A stretch of DNA of 56,281 nucleotides from Spongospora subterranea f. sp. subterranea (lineage: Eukaryota > Endomyxa: Phytomyxea > Phytomyxea > Plasmodiophorida), in NCBI GenBank assembly GCA_049724395.1, contig JAUGWO010000311.1, forward strand, positions 1 to 56,281. Direction: 5' to 3'. The notes under the pieces were generated by a model that had not been told where the DNA came from, ran no database searches, and saw only the letters and a program-made list of their open reading frames with translations. The translations under genes and the position numbers were made by a program. Shown here piece by piece: positions 43,438 through 55,498 of the stretch (position 1 is its first letter; each line of letters starts with the position of its first letter).

Positions 43438-46400
43438 ATGGTCGAAGTTCCACCAGAGCGTGTCATTCAAGATTATTTGAAATGGCTACACCAGAAAGGG
43501 ATTAGCACATTTCTGTCGCGCTACTGTCGTACTATGGTTGGACTCAAGTTCAAAAATGCAACTCTGATTGCATCACTACTCTCTTCGATAAATCTCTCCC
43601 ATTCTCTAATCCGGCATCCGCTAATGACGAATTCAGCTTCGATGATCTGATGACGAAAAATAATCTGACAATCGCGAACAACCTGCGCAATCTGAAACGA
43701 TGTATTTGCGCCGTCCTAAAAGCCATGGACATCCGTCCTCGGCCTGAAGACGACGACATCGCATGGACGGACCACGAAGATCGCCTTGTTACCAACCATG
43801 TGAGAGACCTATGCATCCCCATCAAAGCACAGTTCGCACTAAGACAAACTCAACATACAATAGCCAAAGAAGCTATTGCAGACATTGCCCTGAGGGAAGC
43901 CGCCGACCGTAACGCTATAGTTGAACTTTCTAAAGAATTCCTCGCCAAACTCGTTGCTTCACAAGTAACCATTAAACTACGAAAAAACGGCAAGCGTCGC
44001 GCCAAAACCGGGCGTCCCGCGACTTCCCCTGTCCAAATTCACTGCAATGCTACACAAAGCATAAACACCGATACGTGAGAGTGACCAGGTCCAACTCTGA
44101 AACAAACACCTGAAGGCGGCACTTACATTAATAATCAACTTTTAGACGCAAATTGTTGACAGCGATACGCTCCAAAACAAACGAAACACAAATTGCAAAG
44201 AGAAATGAAGCACTAAACAAAGCGGCAATAGAATTTAGGACACAATATGTCAAAGCCAAAACAAACATCTGACAAAAACGGTCAAAACAGCATGTGAGGA
44301 TAAGACAGGATCACAAATCTGGAGAGTGGCAAAACAGATCAGCCCACAAACAAACAAAAAAAGAAAGAAATACGAAACCTTCACCAATGAAGCGAAAGAA
44401 GAGGTGGAAAATATCGCCGCGAAATTTGAAGAAATCTATAGTGCACAGATCTCGAACTGACTGAAATAGAAAAACTGGAGTACGAGCTATTCCTAGCAGA
44501 ATTATTGACAGAACGACTGGAACCACCAACAGCAAATATCACTATCAGAGAATTGGAAAGAGCAGTTAAAAAAGCCAACAGCAAGTCTGCTGAAGGAACA
44601 GACGAAATCCCCAATAGCCTGATTAAACACATGTGCACAAAATCACATAATCAAGGACACATTTCTAAAGGCTTGCAATGCCGACATCATTGCGATTGGA
44701 TACTTTCCACAGGAAATGAAGATCGCCAAAATACGGCCATTACCCAAGTAAAACCAGGAGAATATCAACCGATACCATTCTTGTCTAACATAGCAAAGAT
44801 TGTGGAAAGAATAATTGAACATAGAATACGCCAACAAGCGAATGAGGCCATACACCATTCTGAATGTCAAACTTACTAGCGGATTTCTCTCGTTTGGCTT
44901 TTGGCCTGATTTAAACCCGTTTATGTTCCGCTATTGCCGATATTTGGGGAATAGTTGCCTGTTTAGCCCACAGCACAACACTTGCACTGTTAAAACTGCT
45001 ACATAATGCAGGATTAGCGGCGGCCAAAGACCAACAATTCGCCATGATTGTATACGATTTCAAGAAGCATTTGATAGAGTGCAACGAACACTGCTAATCC
45101 AGAAAATGAGGAGAATGGGGAATGAACAATTCCTAAAATTACTGATTAATGACTGGTTAACAAACAGAATATTTGAGGTGAAATACAGAAACACCACTTC
45201 TAAATTAGATAGACAGGAGAATGGTATTCCACAGGGATCCAGTATAAGTGTATTGCTGTGAATAATCTACATATATGACGCCACAAAAGAGAATGATGAC
45301 AGTAATGTGTATGTGGATGACACAACACAATGGGCTATTGGAGATTCAAAACAGGAGAATCTGAGAAGTGATGGTGCCACACTACAGCAATGGTGTAAAG
45401 ACAACAGGATCAAAACCCAATGGCTCAAAACAAACATCATATTCGAAGAGTACTCCCCTATAGACAAATTGACTATCAATGGACAACGATCCAGACGACA
45501 TAAACAGTGCAATACCTCGGAACAACGCTAAACGCCAATAACCAAAATAACCACTCAACGTTCACTATTCAACTGATAGAAGTGGCCAAACGATATAAGG
45601 AAAAGAATTAAACTGGTACGAGAAATGAGAAAATACCGGATACCATACAGAACATATCAACAGATATGTCGAGGATTTATAGGAGGGAAACTAAACTATT
45701 ACCTACCCTGATTGGCAGGTGAAATCAACAAGAACATGAGTAAGATATTGCGACTAATTGAGACAGCATATAAGGGCTATATGAGAACATATACAGGATG
45801 TTTCAAATCAACACCAATCCCTATATTACATGCAATATCTGGATTCCCACTGTTGAGATATAAACTCATCATGCTCAGGCCAATGGGACTTTATTGGGCA
45901 GAGATTACACAGAATGGAATGGAGAAGGCGAGTTGACACCACTTGGAGAAGTCTGGAAAGCACTCAGAGAAAGAGTACCAGAATGATTCGAAAACGTTCA
46001 TGCGAGAACACAGATATCGCAGGCATCCTTGAGGGACTATATAAGGTTAGATTCCACACAACAAATAGGAAAAAGGCAATCAAGAAACATGTAGCCTTAC
46101 AATTGATAACAACAAATATATTTTTGAAAATGTAATTGGTATAGGAAACTGTGCATTCGAACGTCAGGAGCAATACCAGACATTACTGTACAGCAATTAC
46201 GTAGAAAATATGTGACTATGCCAGAGATCCAAACAAGGGAAGAACCATAGCGACAAAAATACTAAATTACGCCGGATCATTACCCAACAATGAAAAGCTT
46301 ACTCTTGATGAATATTTAGGATTTATGGAATAGGACCGGCAAATGGGCTGGAATGTTCGAGTGTACAATAGCAGCGTTTATATATAAGGTCAACATAATC

Positions 46401-46620
46401 ATAATCAGTTAGGCAACACAACCTCTGACCACAGATATACGGAAATGGATCGAATCGTTTTTCCAAAGTTAAGAGACAGCGTTCATTGGAAGAGTACGAT
46501 ATATGTATTGCACCACATGTAGGGAAAACCATTAACACCGATGGGACATAGTAGCCTGAACCATTTTGGGACCCTATTTCCAATTGATGAAGACACTATA
46601 ATGAATACCGGTAGTAATAT
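43438..46620 (+). mobile_element. LINE (non-LTR retrotransposon), decayed
   Basis: Plus-strand pieces in order: a basic N-terminal region (43438-44078), a linker with QIWRVAKQI, then reverse transcriptase. The RT has TIRELERAVKKANSKSAEGT and DEIPNSLIKHM (44530-44640), PGEYQPIPFLSNIAKIVER (about 44755-44815), the palm segment FDRVQRTLLIQKM and GIPQGSSIS (45060-45255), and YVDDTTQWAIGD (about 45307-45345). Downstream, 45712-46135 fits the region after RT, and a CTTC...MGHSSLNHF segment around 46515-46560 may be a terminal zinc-like motif. The RT is split by frameshifts and a stop near 44876. No endonuclease domain was recognised upstream. The domain style is Jockey/I-like, but the clade is uncertain. 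Confidence 0.8.
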
Positions 46621-46785
46621 TACAACAATGCATGACCAATGGGAGAAATACGTTAAAAATTACAAAGGAAAACAACAATACAGGACAGTAGATGGACCGA
46701 AAAAGGTCTCATTAAAGGTAACTGACAACGAATCATTGACTAACACAACTGAAACACGAACGACATCATTAACTCCTCCGGGGAA

Positions 46786-47620
46786 TTGTTTGATAACTGG
46801 GGAGAACGAACTAGAGAAAAACACATAATGCTGACACCAAAAAACAGGACCAACGACTTACTGCCAAAACTGGAAGAGCTTAGCATTGTCCCAAGCGATA
46901 CGACGTCGAGGAATTTGTGGCAAGCGGTAGTGTCGTTATACGAGAATCGGTCTCGGACAAGAGTCAACACGCTGCGATCGGCCCTGTGGAAACTGAAGTT
47001 GTTCCAGGGTGGCGATCTGGAACACATTTCTAAACAAGTTCAGCAAAATTGTGATTAAGCTGAAGCAGGCGTCCATGAGTCAAGTCTCGGAGGCGGAAAC
47101 AGTACAGACCGATATTCAGAACATCAGACGGATCGTTACGAATCCGAGTTGAGGGTGATGTGATCATGACACGCCTTAGCTATCGCTGAGTGACGTATGT
47201 CATCGACTACGGGCATATGGAGTTAAAATCGTGGCGCGTTTGGAGCTTCAAGACAAGAAAAGGGTTGCAAGGATAACGACTAACTCCTCTTCGTTGCAAT
47301 ATCTATGCAGACGGATCAAAAACAATGCGGAAGCCCAGAGGACGTTGTTTCAACTGTGGTAAGCAGGGGGCATTTCGCCAAGGAATGTAGGTCCAAGAAA
47401 AAGGAGGGCCAGCTCCAAGTGACGAACTCGCCTTCGTCGCTGGTGCTCAGGAAGAGATGTAAGCAGCAGCCGAATCCTGCTACGTCGATTCCGTTTCATT
47501 TCGCCATATGACCGGAAACAAAAACCGTCTCAGCAGTTTTACCGACCTACAGGATCCGATCAAAATCGTGACGGCTGACGGTACGAGCTATTATTTTCGA
47601 GATTGACGCGATAGATGAGA
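46786..47620 (+). mobile_element. Copia fragment: gag, zinc knuckle and start of protease
   Basis: The plus strand encodes a gag-like segment, NLWQAVVSLYENRSRTRVNT (around 46910-46970), then a CCHC knuckle (CFNCGKQGHF-like, about 47340-47390) and a protease-like region with RHMTGNKNRLSSF (about 47500-47545). It appears to be a different Copia lineage from the minus-strand copies. Integrase and RT are missing. It is broken. Confidence 0.7.
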
Positions 47621-47967
47621 TGCCTCAACACGTTCGATTCTGTCTCCGCTTTCGTCTAGACCCACATAAATTTTCCGATGCCGGGGATAGGAAGATTGAA
47701 GGGCGTTTTCAAACGAAACAAAATGTTTCCAGATTTCGCCATTATTTGCTCCCACAGATTGAACCAAACATGGCAGGTTGAATGTGCCTCTTTCCTAAGA
47801 CGTTGGCTTCGATAAAACTACATCACAGCAGGAAATTTGAATAGGTGGGAGAGAAGAATCGGGATCTGAAGCCTTGTGTATGGCACCTAGAACCGTTGGT
47901 CACATCATTGACTCTGGAACTCATCCTTGCCCTTGGCGAACCGCGCTACTGTTGCGCCATTCCTTCA
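47621..47967. other. upstream region of the second secreted-family copy
   Basis: The part nearest the ATG (about 47910-47967) resembles the sequence upstream of the first copy at 31350-31407, including the GCGCCATTCCTT block. It probably holds the duplicated promoter. Confidence 0.4.
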
Positions 47968-48458
47968 ATGCCTGTCCTCAACTTGTTGGGATTGCTGCTT
48001 GTGGCCCCCACTCAATCTGTGACAACCGAATCTGGTCATGGTTGGGGTGAACCGCTTGGCTCAGGTCAGGCCAATGCCGCCACAATAACCGCCTCATCGA
48101 TTTTGTCGGTATGGATGGCGGAATTTCGCTTCAAAGGACGGCCACATTCTGAGAGCATTGGTCCATGCAGGACACCATGTCGTCGTCGCAGGAGTTGGCA
48201 ATTGTCACCAAGACCCATGGTTTACACTATCCAGCATTCGAAGATTCGACATTGGAGTCATATTTGCTGCCAGGCACTTCCTTGATGGCGTTGGATTTTT
48301 CCAATATCATTCGTGCCGACCAGTTTGGTGAAGGTTCTTCAATGAATTTAGTCGTTCAGTTCATCTTATATAGTGATTCGGCAAATTAAGTGCGTTTTTA
48401 GGAATGGGACTCGAGCCCGGGTTCAAAACTTGACTTGTCCCATATCAGTATTGATTAG
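47968..48458 (+). pseudogene. second copy of the secreted-protein gene, cut off by the hAT element
   Basis: Exon 1 (47968-48108) encodes a signal peptide like the first copy's, MPVLNLLGLLLVAPTQS, followed by VTTESGHGWGE. A 62-bp intron (GTATGG to CATGCAG) is at the same place as in the copy at 31408. Exon 2 (48171-48353) begins DTMSSSQE and ends GSSMNLV, again before a GTTCAG donor. Exon 3 starts after TTTTTAG at 48402 with EWDSSPGSKLDLSHISID. Similarity to the first copy stops at 48455-48456, exactly where TAGGGCTCCGAT begins, and a stop falls there. All later exons are absent. The conserved intron position and splice signals support a true gene family. This copy may be non-functional, or may make a short secreted protein. 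Confidence 0.6.
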
Positions 48459-49686
48459 GGCTCCGATCGGATCGGATCCGGATAGGTATCCGGTATCCGA
48501 ACATACAATTGGCGATTTTCAAATCATCGGAGAACATTTTAGATCTTTTATTGAGACTTAAGGGCGCTTCTCCCAAACATCAACGCTGACATGGTCTCTG
48601 GTTTCAAAGACTGGCGACGTAATCCGATCATATCACGACCGCAGTTAAAGATACGCTCAACTGCTACTGATGACCCAGGTACTGACAAAACATTTTTCGC
48701 CACTATACTCAAGAGTGGAAATTGCATTGAGTGCGCTTTCCAGTAGTATACAGGGTCCACATTGGAGTCTTCACAATGTTGGCTCAAATACGTATCGACT
48801 TCATTCATATGGCCCTGGGCTTCTGCGAAACAATGCGCGAACATGTCAGTGAATAGCGTCGTGTTATCTGACATGACATTGTTGGATAACGTTTCTTCTC
48901 CAGTCTCTTTCGACCTTTGGATAGCGTTGACCAGGTCTTTCAAAAGAACAACGGTTTGCTCGATGAGACCTGGGTAATCGATATCAAAGCCTTTTCGCTT
49001 CAGGTACTTTGTTTTAAACCTCGGGTCCAGCAGCACAGCCAGAAGATAGTAATGCGAATCGTCAGTGAATGAATAATATTTGGCAAGAACCGCATGGGCA
49101 GCATTCAGTGGGCCTAACATTGGATCATCCAGCGGAATTTGCACTTGACGTTCGATGAACGTGAAAAGCTCGATGAAGATGGGCATTACAAAAGATAGTG
49201 TTGGATATTTTTCTCCCGACATCAATTTGCTTGCATTCTCGAACATCTCTAATAAACAAGACACACGTTCCAGACGCTCCCATTCATCCTGACAAAACTG
49301 CATGCAGCCAAGCTTGGCTCGCCCAATCTCAGGATCAGTTCGCAGCCAATTTTGCATTCCACAACGCACCTTAACAGCTCGTTGGATCATATAAAAGGTT
49401 GAATTCCATCGCGTTCTTACATCCAAAATGAGCATAACCCTTTCAACGTTGGCCAATTCGCATTGTCCAAGGAATTGTTTCCGCTGACTTGGACTGGACC
49501 TGAGTTTCTTTACAATATATCGCAAACGTTTTAAAATATTTAAAGAAGAAACATCTGGAACATCGTCGTCAGAAACCAAAAGCGTGTCTTCATCGCCAAA
49601 AGCTTTCAAAAAAGCCTGAGCTGCCAAGTTTATGACATGGGGAAGGCATCTAATTCTTGAATGGATCGGATCCCATTTAGCTGGAC
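48456..49686 (-). mobile_element. hAT-family DNA transposon, 5' part lost at the minisatellite
   Basis: A minus-strand frame running from about 49686 to a stop at 48548 encodes a hAT transposase. The start shows IRCLPHVINLAAQAF, then RTRWNSTFYMIQRAV, LLDPRFKTKYL, and the C-terminal dimerisation region YYWKAHSMQFPLLSIVAKNV and PGSSVAVERIFNCGRDMIG. The left end at 48456 reads TAGGGCTCCGATCGGATCGG and is likely the terminal inverted repeat. The region with the BED finger and the first catalytic Asp is missing because the open frame stops at the first minisatellite unit (49687). The rest of the transposase frame is intact. With only one end present it could not move on its own. Confidence 0.85.
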
Positions 49687-52600
49687 AAGTGGATCACCCA
49701 ATTCTTCTCTATTGACTGTCCATTATCGCCATTATCATCATCAAGTGGATCACCCAATTCTTCTCTATTGACTGTCCATTATCGCCATTATCATCATCAA
49801 GTGGATCACCCTATTCTTCTCTATTGACTGTCGATTATCGCCATTATCATCATCAAGTGGATCACCCTATTCTTCTCTATTGACTGTCGATTATCGCCAT
49901 TATCATCATCAAGTGGATCACCCTATTCTTCTCTATTGACTGTCTATTATCGCCATTATCATCATCAAGTGGATCACCCTATTCTTCTCTATTGACTGTC
50001 TATTATCGCCATTATCATCATCAAGTGGATCACCCTATTCTTCTCTATTGACTGTCGATTATCGCCATTATCATCATCAAGTGGATCACCCAATTCTTCT
50101 CTATTGGCTGTCGATTATCGCCATTATCATCATCAAGTGGATCACCCAATTCTTCTCTATTGACTGTCGATTGTCGCCAATATATCATCAGGTGCTTCTG
50201 TTCTTTATTATAATTGTCAATATGGTTCAAGCGTTCAATATCATAAAACGAGCCATTAGCTTCATCTGTGCGACATTTGGGTGTTCTTCTCTATTGTAAC
50301 TGTCGTGTCGCCACTTCGATCATCCTGTCCGGTGGTACCTTGTGCGGCTTTGGCGGATGCGTTCCGGAAGCATGGAGTTGTTGCAAAAGCAACCCGATTT
50401 CCAGGAACAAAAATGTTGCTTACAAGAAGTAGTTTTTAAAAATGATGGATTTTATTAGACTTTTATCCCAAATTCCATTGCGAATTCAACTTCATCAAGA
50501 TGTATCTGGGCGGCGTGCAAATTTTTCTCAGAAGGAACTGTCATATTCGTTCAAAGACCTTCACCCTATCTCAAACAATTGTCCCATTGGCTTTGATCAA
50601 GTGGATCACCCTATTCTTCTCTATTGACTGTCAATTATCGCCATTATCATCATCAAGTGGATCACCCTATTCTTCTCTATTTACTGTCGATTATGCCATT
50701 ATCATCATCAAGTGGATCACCCTATTCTTCTCTATGGACTGTCGATTATCGCCATTATCATCATCTGTAATCACCTTGCTTACTTCGCAAATTACTGTTT
50801 CGAAACAAGTGTGGATTAGGTGACTGGGACTGTATAACTAACCAGTGTCGCGCCCTCCATCACAGTCAGTGATCAATTATGAGAAGTGATCAAAAAGTGA
50901 TCACCATTACTTCTCTATGGACTGTCGGATTATCGCCATTATCATCATCAAGAGGATCACCCTATTAGTCTTTTGATCTATTGCATGTCGACTATAGCAA
51001 GTACAGACTGAGATCGCCGAAATCAAGGCGAATGTCACAGGCGTTGAGGCGAAGCAATTGATCGCTGCAGGTGGAATCAACCTGATTCTTCTGATTCAAC
51101 TGTCTAATTATCGCCATTATCATCATCAAGTGGATCACCCTATTCTTCTCTATTTACTGTCGATTATCGCCGCGCTCCATCAAGAGAAAGCCCCTATTCT
51201 TCATCAAGAGAAAGTCGATTATCGCCATCATCATCAAGTGGATCGCCCTATTCTTCTCTAAAACTGTAAAATTATCGCCATTATCATCATCAAGTACTTT
51301 ATCACCCTATTCTTCTCTATTCCGACTGTCGATTATCGCCATTATCATGTCATCAAGTTGGATCACCCAGATCTTGTGTTTATATTGTCGATTATCGCCA
51401 TTATCATCATCAAGTGGATCACCCTATTCTTCTCTATTGACTGTCGATTATCGCCATTATCATCATCAAGTGGATCACCCTATTCTTCTCTATTTACTGT
51501 CGATTATCGCCATTATCATTCATCAAGTGGATCACCCTATTCTTCTCTATTTACTGTGATTATCGCCATTATCATCATCAAGTTGATCACCCTATTCTTC
51601 TCTATTTACTGTCGATTATCGCCATTATCATCATCAAGTGGATCACCCTATTCTTCTCTATTTACTGTCGATTATCGCCATTATCATCATCAAGTGGATC
51701 ACCCTATTCTTCTCTATTTACTGTCGATTATCGCCATTATCATCATCAAGTGGATCACCCTATTCTTCTCTATTTACTGTCGATTATCGCCATTATCATC
51801 ATCAAGTGGATCACCCTATTCTTCTCTATTTACTGTCGATTATCGCCATTATCATCATCAAGTGGATCACCCTATTCTTCTCTATTTACTGTCGATTATC
51901 GCCATTATCATCATCAAGTGGATCACCCTATTCTTCTCTATGAAAACTGTCGATTATCGCCATTATCATCATCAAGTGGATCACCCTGGATTCTTCTCTA
52001 TTGACTGTCGATTATCGCCATTATCATCATCAAGATCACCCAAGATACTTCTCTCAATAATGCCGATTATGCCATTAAACATCATCAAATGGATCACCCT
52101 AATCTTCTCTATTTACTGTTGATGGATCGCCATTATCATCATCAAGTGGATCACCCTATTCTTCTCTATTGACTGTCGATTATCGCCATTATCATCATCA
52201 AGTGGATTGACCCTATTCTTCTCTATTGACTGTCGATTATCGCCATTATCATCATCAAGTGGATCACCCTATTCTTCTCTATCGAACTGTCGATTATCGC
52301 CATTATCATCATCAAGTTGATCACCCTATTCTTCTCTATCGACTGTCGATTATCGCCATTATGATCATCAAGTGGATCACCCTATTCTTCTCTAGCGACT
52401 GTCGATTAGGTCGCCATTATCATCATCAAGTGGATCTCCCTATTCTTGAATGAATGTCGATCATCGCCTTCATCAAGTGGATCACCCTATCCTTATATCG
52501 ACTGTCGATTATCGCCATTATCATCATCAAGTGGATCTTGAGCCCTATGGACTTCTGCCATTAACTCCAAAGGTGGAGGAATTCTTCTCTATTGTCGTCA

Positions 52601-54180
52601 ATTATCGCCATTATCATCATCAAGTGGATCACCAGAGTTCTTCTCGACTGTCATTATCGAACCATTATCATCATCAAGTGGATCACCCTATTCTTCTCTA
52701 TTTACTGTCGATTATCGCCATTATCATCATCAAGTGGATCAGCCCAATTCTTCTCTATTGACTGTTGATTATCGCCATTATCATCATCAAGTGGATCACC
52801 CTATTCTTCTCTATTCGATTTGTCGATTATCGCCATTATCATCATCAAGTGGATCACCCTGTAAACACTTCTTGATCACCGGTGGATACCCTATTCTTCG
52901 ATTTCGCCATGCCATACCATCATCAAGTTGATCACCCTATTCTTCTCTATAAACTGTCGATTATCGCCATTATCATCATCAAGTGGATCACCCTATTCTT
53001 CTCTATTTACTGTCGATTATCATCATCATCAGTGGATTACTATTCTTCACTGCTCATTGTTCACGAAGTGGATCACCGTCTTGGCTAGTACTGTCGATTA
53101 TCGCCATTATCATCATCAAGTCGGATCACCCGAGATTCACTCCTATTTACATGTGATTATCGCCATTATCATCATCAAGTATACCGTTTCTTCTCTATTG
53201 ACTGTCGATTATCGCCATTATCATCATCAAGTGGATCACCCTATTCTTCTCTATTGATTGTCGATTGTCGATTATCGCCATTATCATCATCAAGTGGATC
53301 ACCCGATTCTTCTCTATTGATTGTCGATTGTCGCCATTATCATCATCAAGTGGATCACCCTATTCTTCTCTATTGATTGTCGATTGTCGCCATTATCATC
53401 ATCAAGTGGATCACCCAATTCTTCTCTATTGACTGTCGATTATCGCCATTATCATCATCAAGTGGATCACCCAATTCTTCTCTATTGACTGTCGATTATC
53501 GCCATTATCATCATCAAATGGATCGCCCAATTCAAGTGGATCACCCAATTCTTCTCTATTGATTGTCGATTATCGCCATTATCATCATCAAATGGATCAC
53601 CCGATTCTTCTTTATTGACTGTCGATTATCGCCAATATCATCATCAAGTGGATCACCCGGTTCTTCTCTATTGATTGTCGATTGTCGCCATTATCATCAT
53701 CAAGTGGATCGTCCGATTCTCCTCTATTGATTGTCAATTGTCGCCATTATCATCATCAAGTGGATCACCCAATTCTTCTCTATTGATTGCCGATTGTCGC
53801 CATTATCATCATCAAATTCATCACCCGATTCTTCTCTATTGATTGTCGATTGTCGCCATTTCAATCATCAAGTGGATCACCCGATTCTTCTTTATTGAAT
53901 GTCGATTGTCGCCATTATCATGTTCAAGTGGATCACCCGATTCTTCTCTATTGATTGTCGATTGTCGATTATCGCCATTATCATCATCACGTGCATCGCC
54001 CGATTCTTCTCTTTGACTGTCGATTGTCGCCATTATCATCATCAAGTAGAGCAACCGATTCTTCTGTAGTAATTGTTGATTGTCGCCGTCATCATCATCA
54101 AGTAGAGCACCCGATTCTTCTGTATTAATTGTCGATTGTCGCCAATATCACCATCAATTGGATCGCCCGATTCCTCTGTT
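49687..54180. repeat. 56-bp minisatellite array, about 60-70 copies with interruptions
   Basis: The unit is 56 bp; a clean copy is 51636-51691, starting AAGTGGATCACCCTATTC and ending CATTATCATCATC. Runs of near-identical copies lie at about 49687-50170, 50598-50765, 51100-52060 and 52130-53830. Stretches of unrelated sequence interrupt them (about 50180-50590 and 50770-51090). Copies vary mainly at TTGACTG/TTTACTG and TTATCGCC/TTGTCGCC. The most uniform block is 51380-51955. The end toward 54180 is more divergent. Because the unit has no stop in any forward frame and 56 is not a multiple of 3, long open frames arise (up to 254 codons at 51358-52122), but these are repeat artefacts. Confidence 0.95.
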
Positions 54181-55498
54181 TCTCTGATATTAACCGATTG
54201 TGCCATCTCGGACAATGTCGGTAAGTGACGCCAACATCAGCAACTTTATCATGGTCATACAGCTGTCGAAATCTTGGCCGATCTCTTGACAAAATTCGGA
54301 GAAAGGCTGGTTCCATCTGACAGGCATCTGTCACTTCCAAATCGGATTCCGATAAAGTCCTCAAAATATTTCCGGAATTCGCAGAAATATGGTGAGGATC
54401 GTCATTCACAGCATCAATACTCCAATCCTCAACCAATACAATTGCCTCACAAAAACATACAAAACATTCAAATTTGATATAATACAAATTTCGACTGCTC
54501 GTTTTTCAACGATTCAAAACTTGCGATCATGATTCCTCTTTGTTGATTATCGATGGTCACAACCACTATCATCAAGTAATTTGCTCTTTTGTTATACTTT
54601 GTCGATGGTTTACAAATATGAAGAAATGTAAATCGATCATGTTCATTGTGTTGAATGCCACCAATGTCAACAGCCGTCGCCGACTACGTATGTAGTCAAT
54701 ATCACAGCATTTTCAGCATATTTGGTTCATTACAAAGTCGATTCTTCAAATTATTTCATCAAAACCATTGAGGCGAAACATGGCCTTTCACATCACCGTC
54801 ATCAATGTCCAATGCGTCATATCACAATTTCATCATGTCCATTGCAGTCAATTAGTAGAATAAACTTCCAAGGTGAACAAGTTGAGTATCTTTACAATCA
54901 ACTACAAAACCCTGAAATCCATTTATCTAGCGATTGGTTGTGATTTCTCACAATTAAAGGTAAATCACCACATACCATCAATAATCAATACGAGATGATC
55001 AATATTCGTCACAACGCCTAGCGAGTCTACTGAAGGTTTGCCATGTAATGAAATGATATGACAACGTTCTATGTTTTCAGACAGACAAAATGACAACCGA
55101 GCCAAACCACGACTCCATATGATAATGTTCAAGATTATTATTGTTCTATTCCTTGACAGTTTGCAGGTCCGATCTCATGTTGGGTTACAGTAAGTACTTT
55201 GACGAACTGACTTTCTCATTTGGTCAACTTTATATATCGTTGAAAAGAACTGCAAAAATCCGGAAGAATCGTTTTTGTCAATCGTCAATCAGACGATTAC
55301 TCTCGCTCGAGCGTGCGTTTGAACGATTTTGAATCGCGATTTTTGGAAAACGGTCAAGTAACAGGTACAGTATACCGAAAACACAGCCGGGAATTTTGTA
55401 TGACGGAGTATTTCCCAATCAGCCCATTAACCTCTCCCGTCAGTCATTTGAATATTGACTGCTGTGGTTTATCATGTTTCATTGATGGTGTCATGAGG
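54181..55498. other. non-array segment inside the minisatellite region
   Basis: About 1.3 kb with only short frames. A single decayed unit is recognisable around 54525-54610. A minus-strand frame at 54487-54125 runs into the array and is not convincing. No gene is supported. Confidence 0.4.

Noticed and set aside
51358-52122. 254-codon open frame across the minisatellite
   Set aside because: It is produced by a stop-free 56-bp unit; parallel open frames exist in the other phases and the product has no non-repeat sequence.
49687-54180. CRISPR-like regular repeat array
   Set aside because: Units are contiguous with no unique spacers, and the window is eukaryotic. It is a minisatellite.
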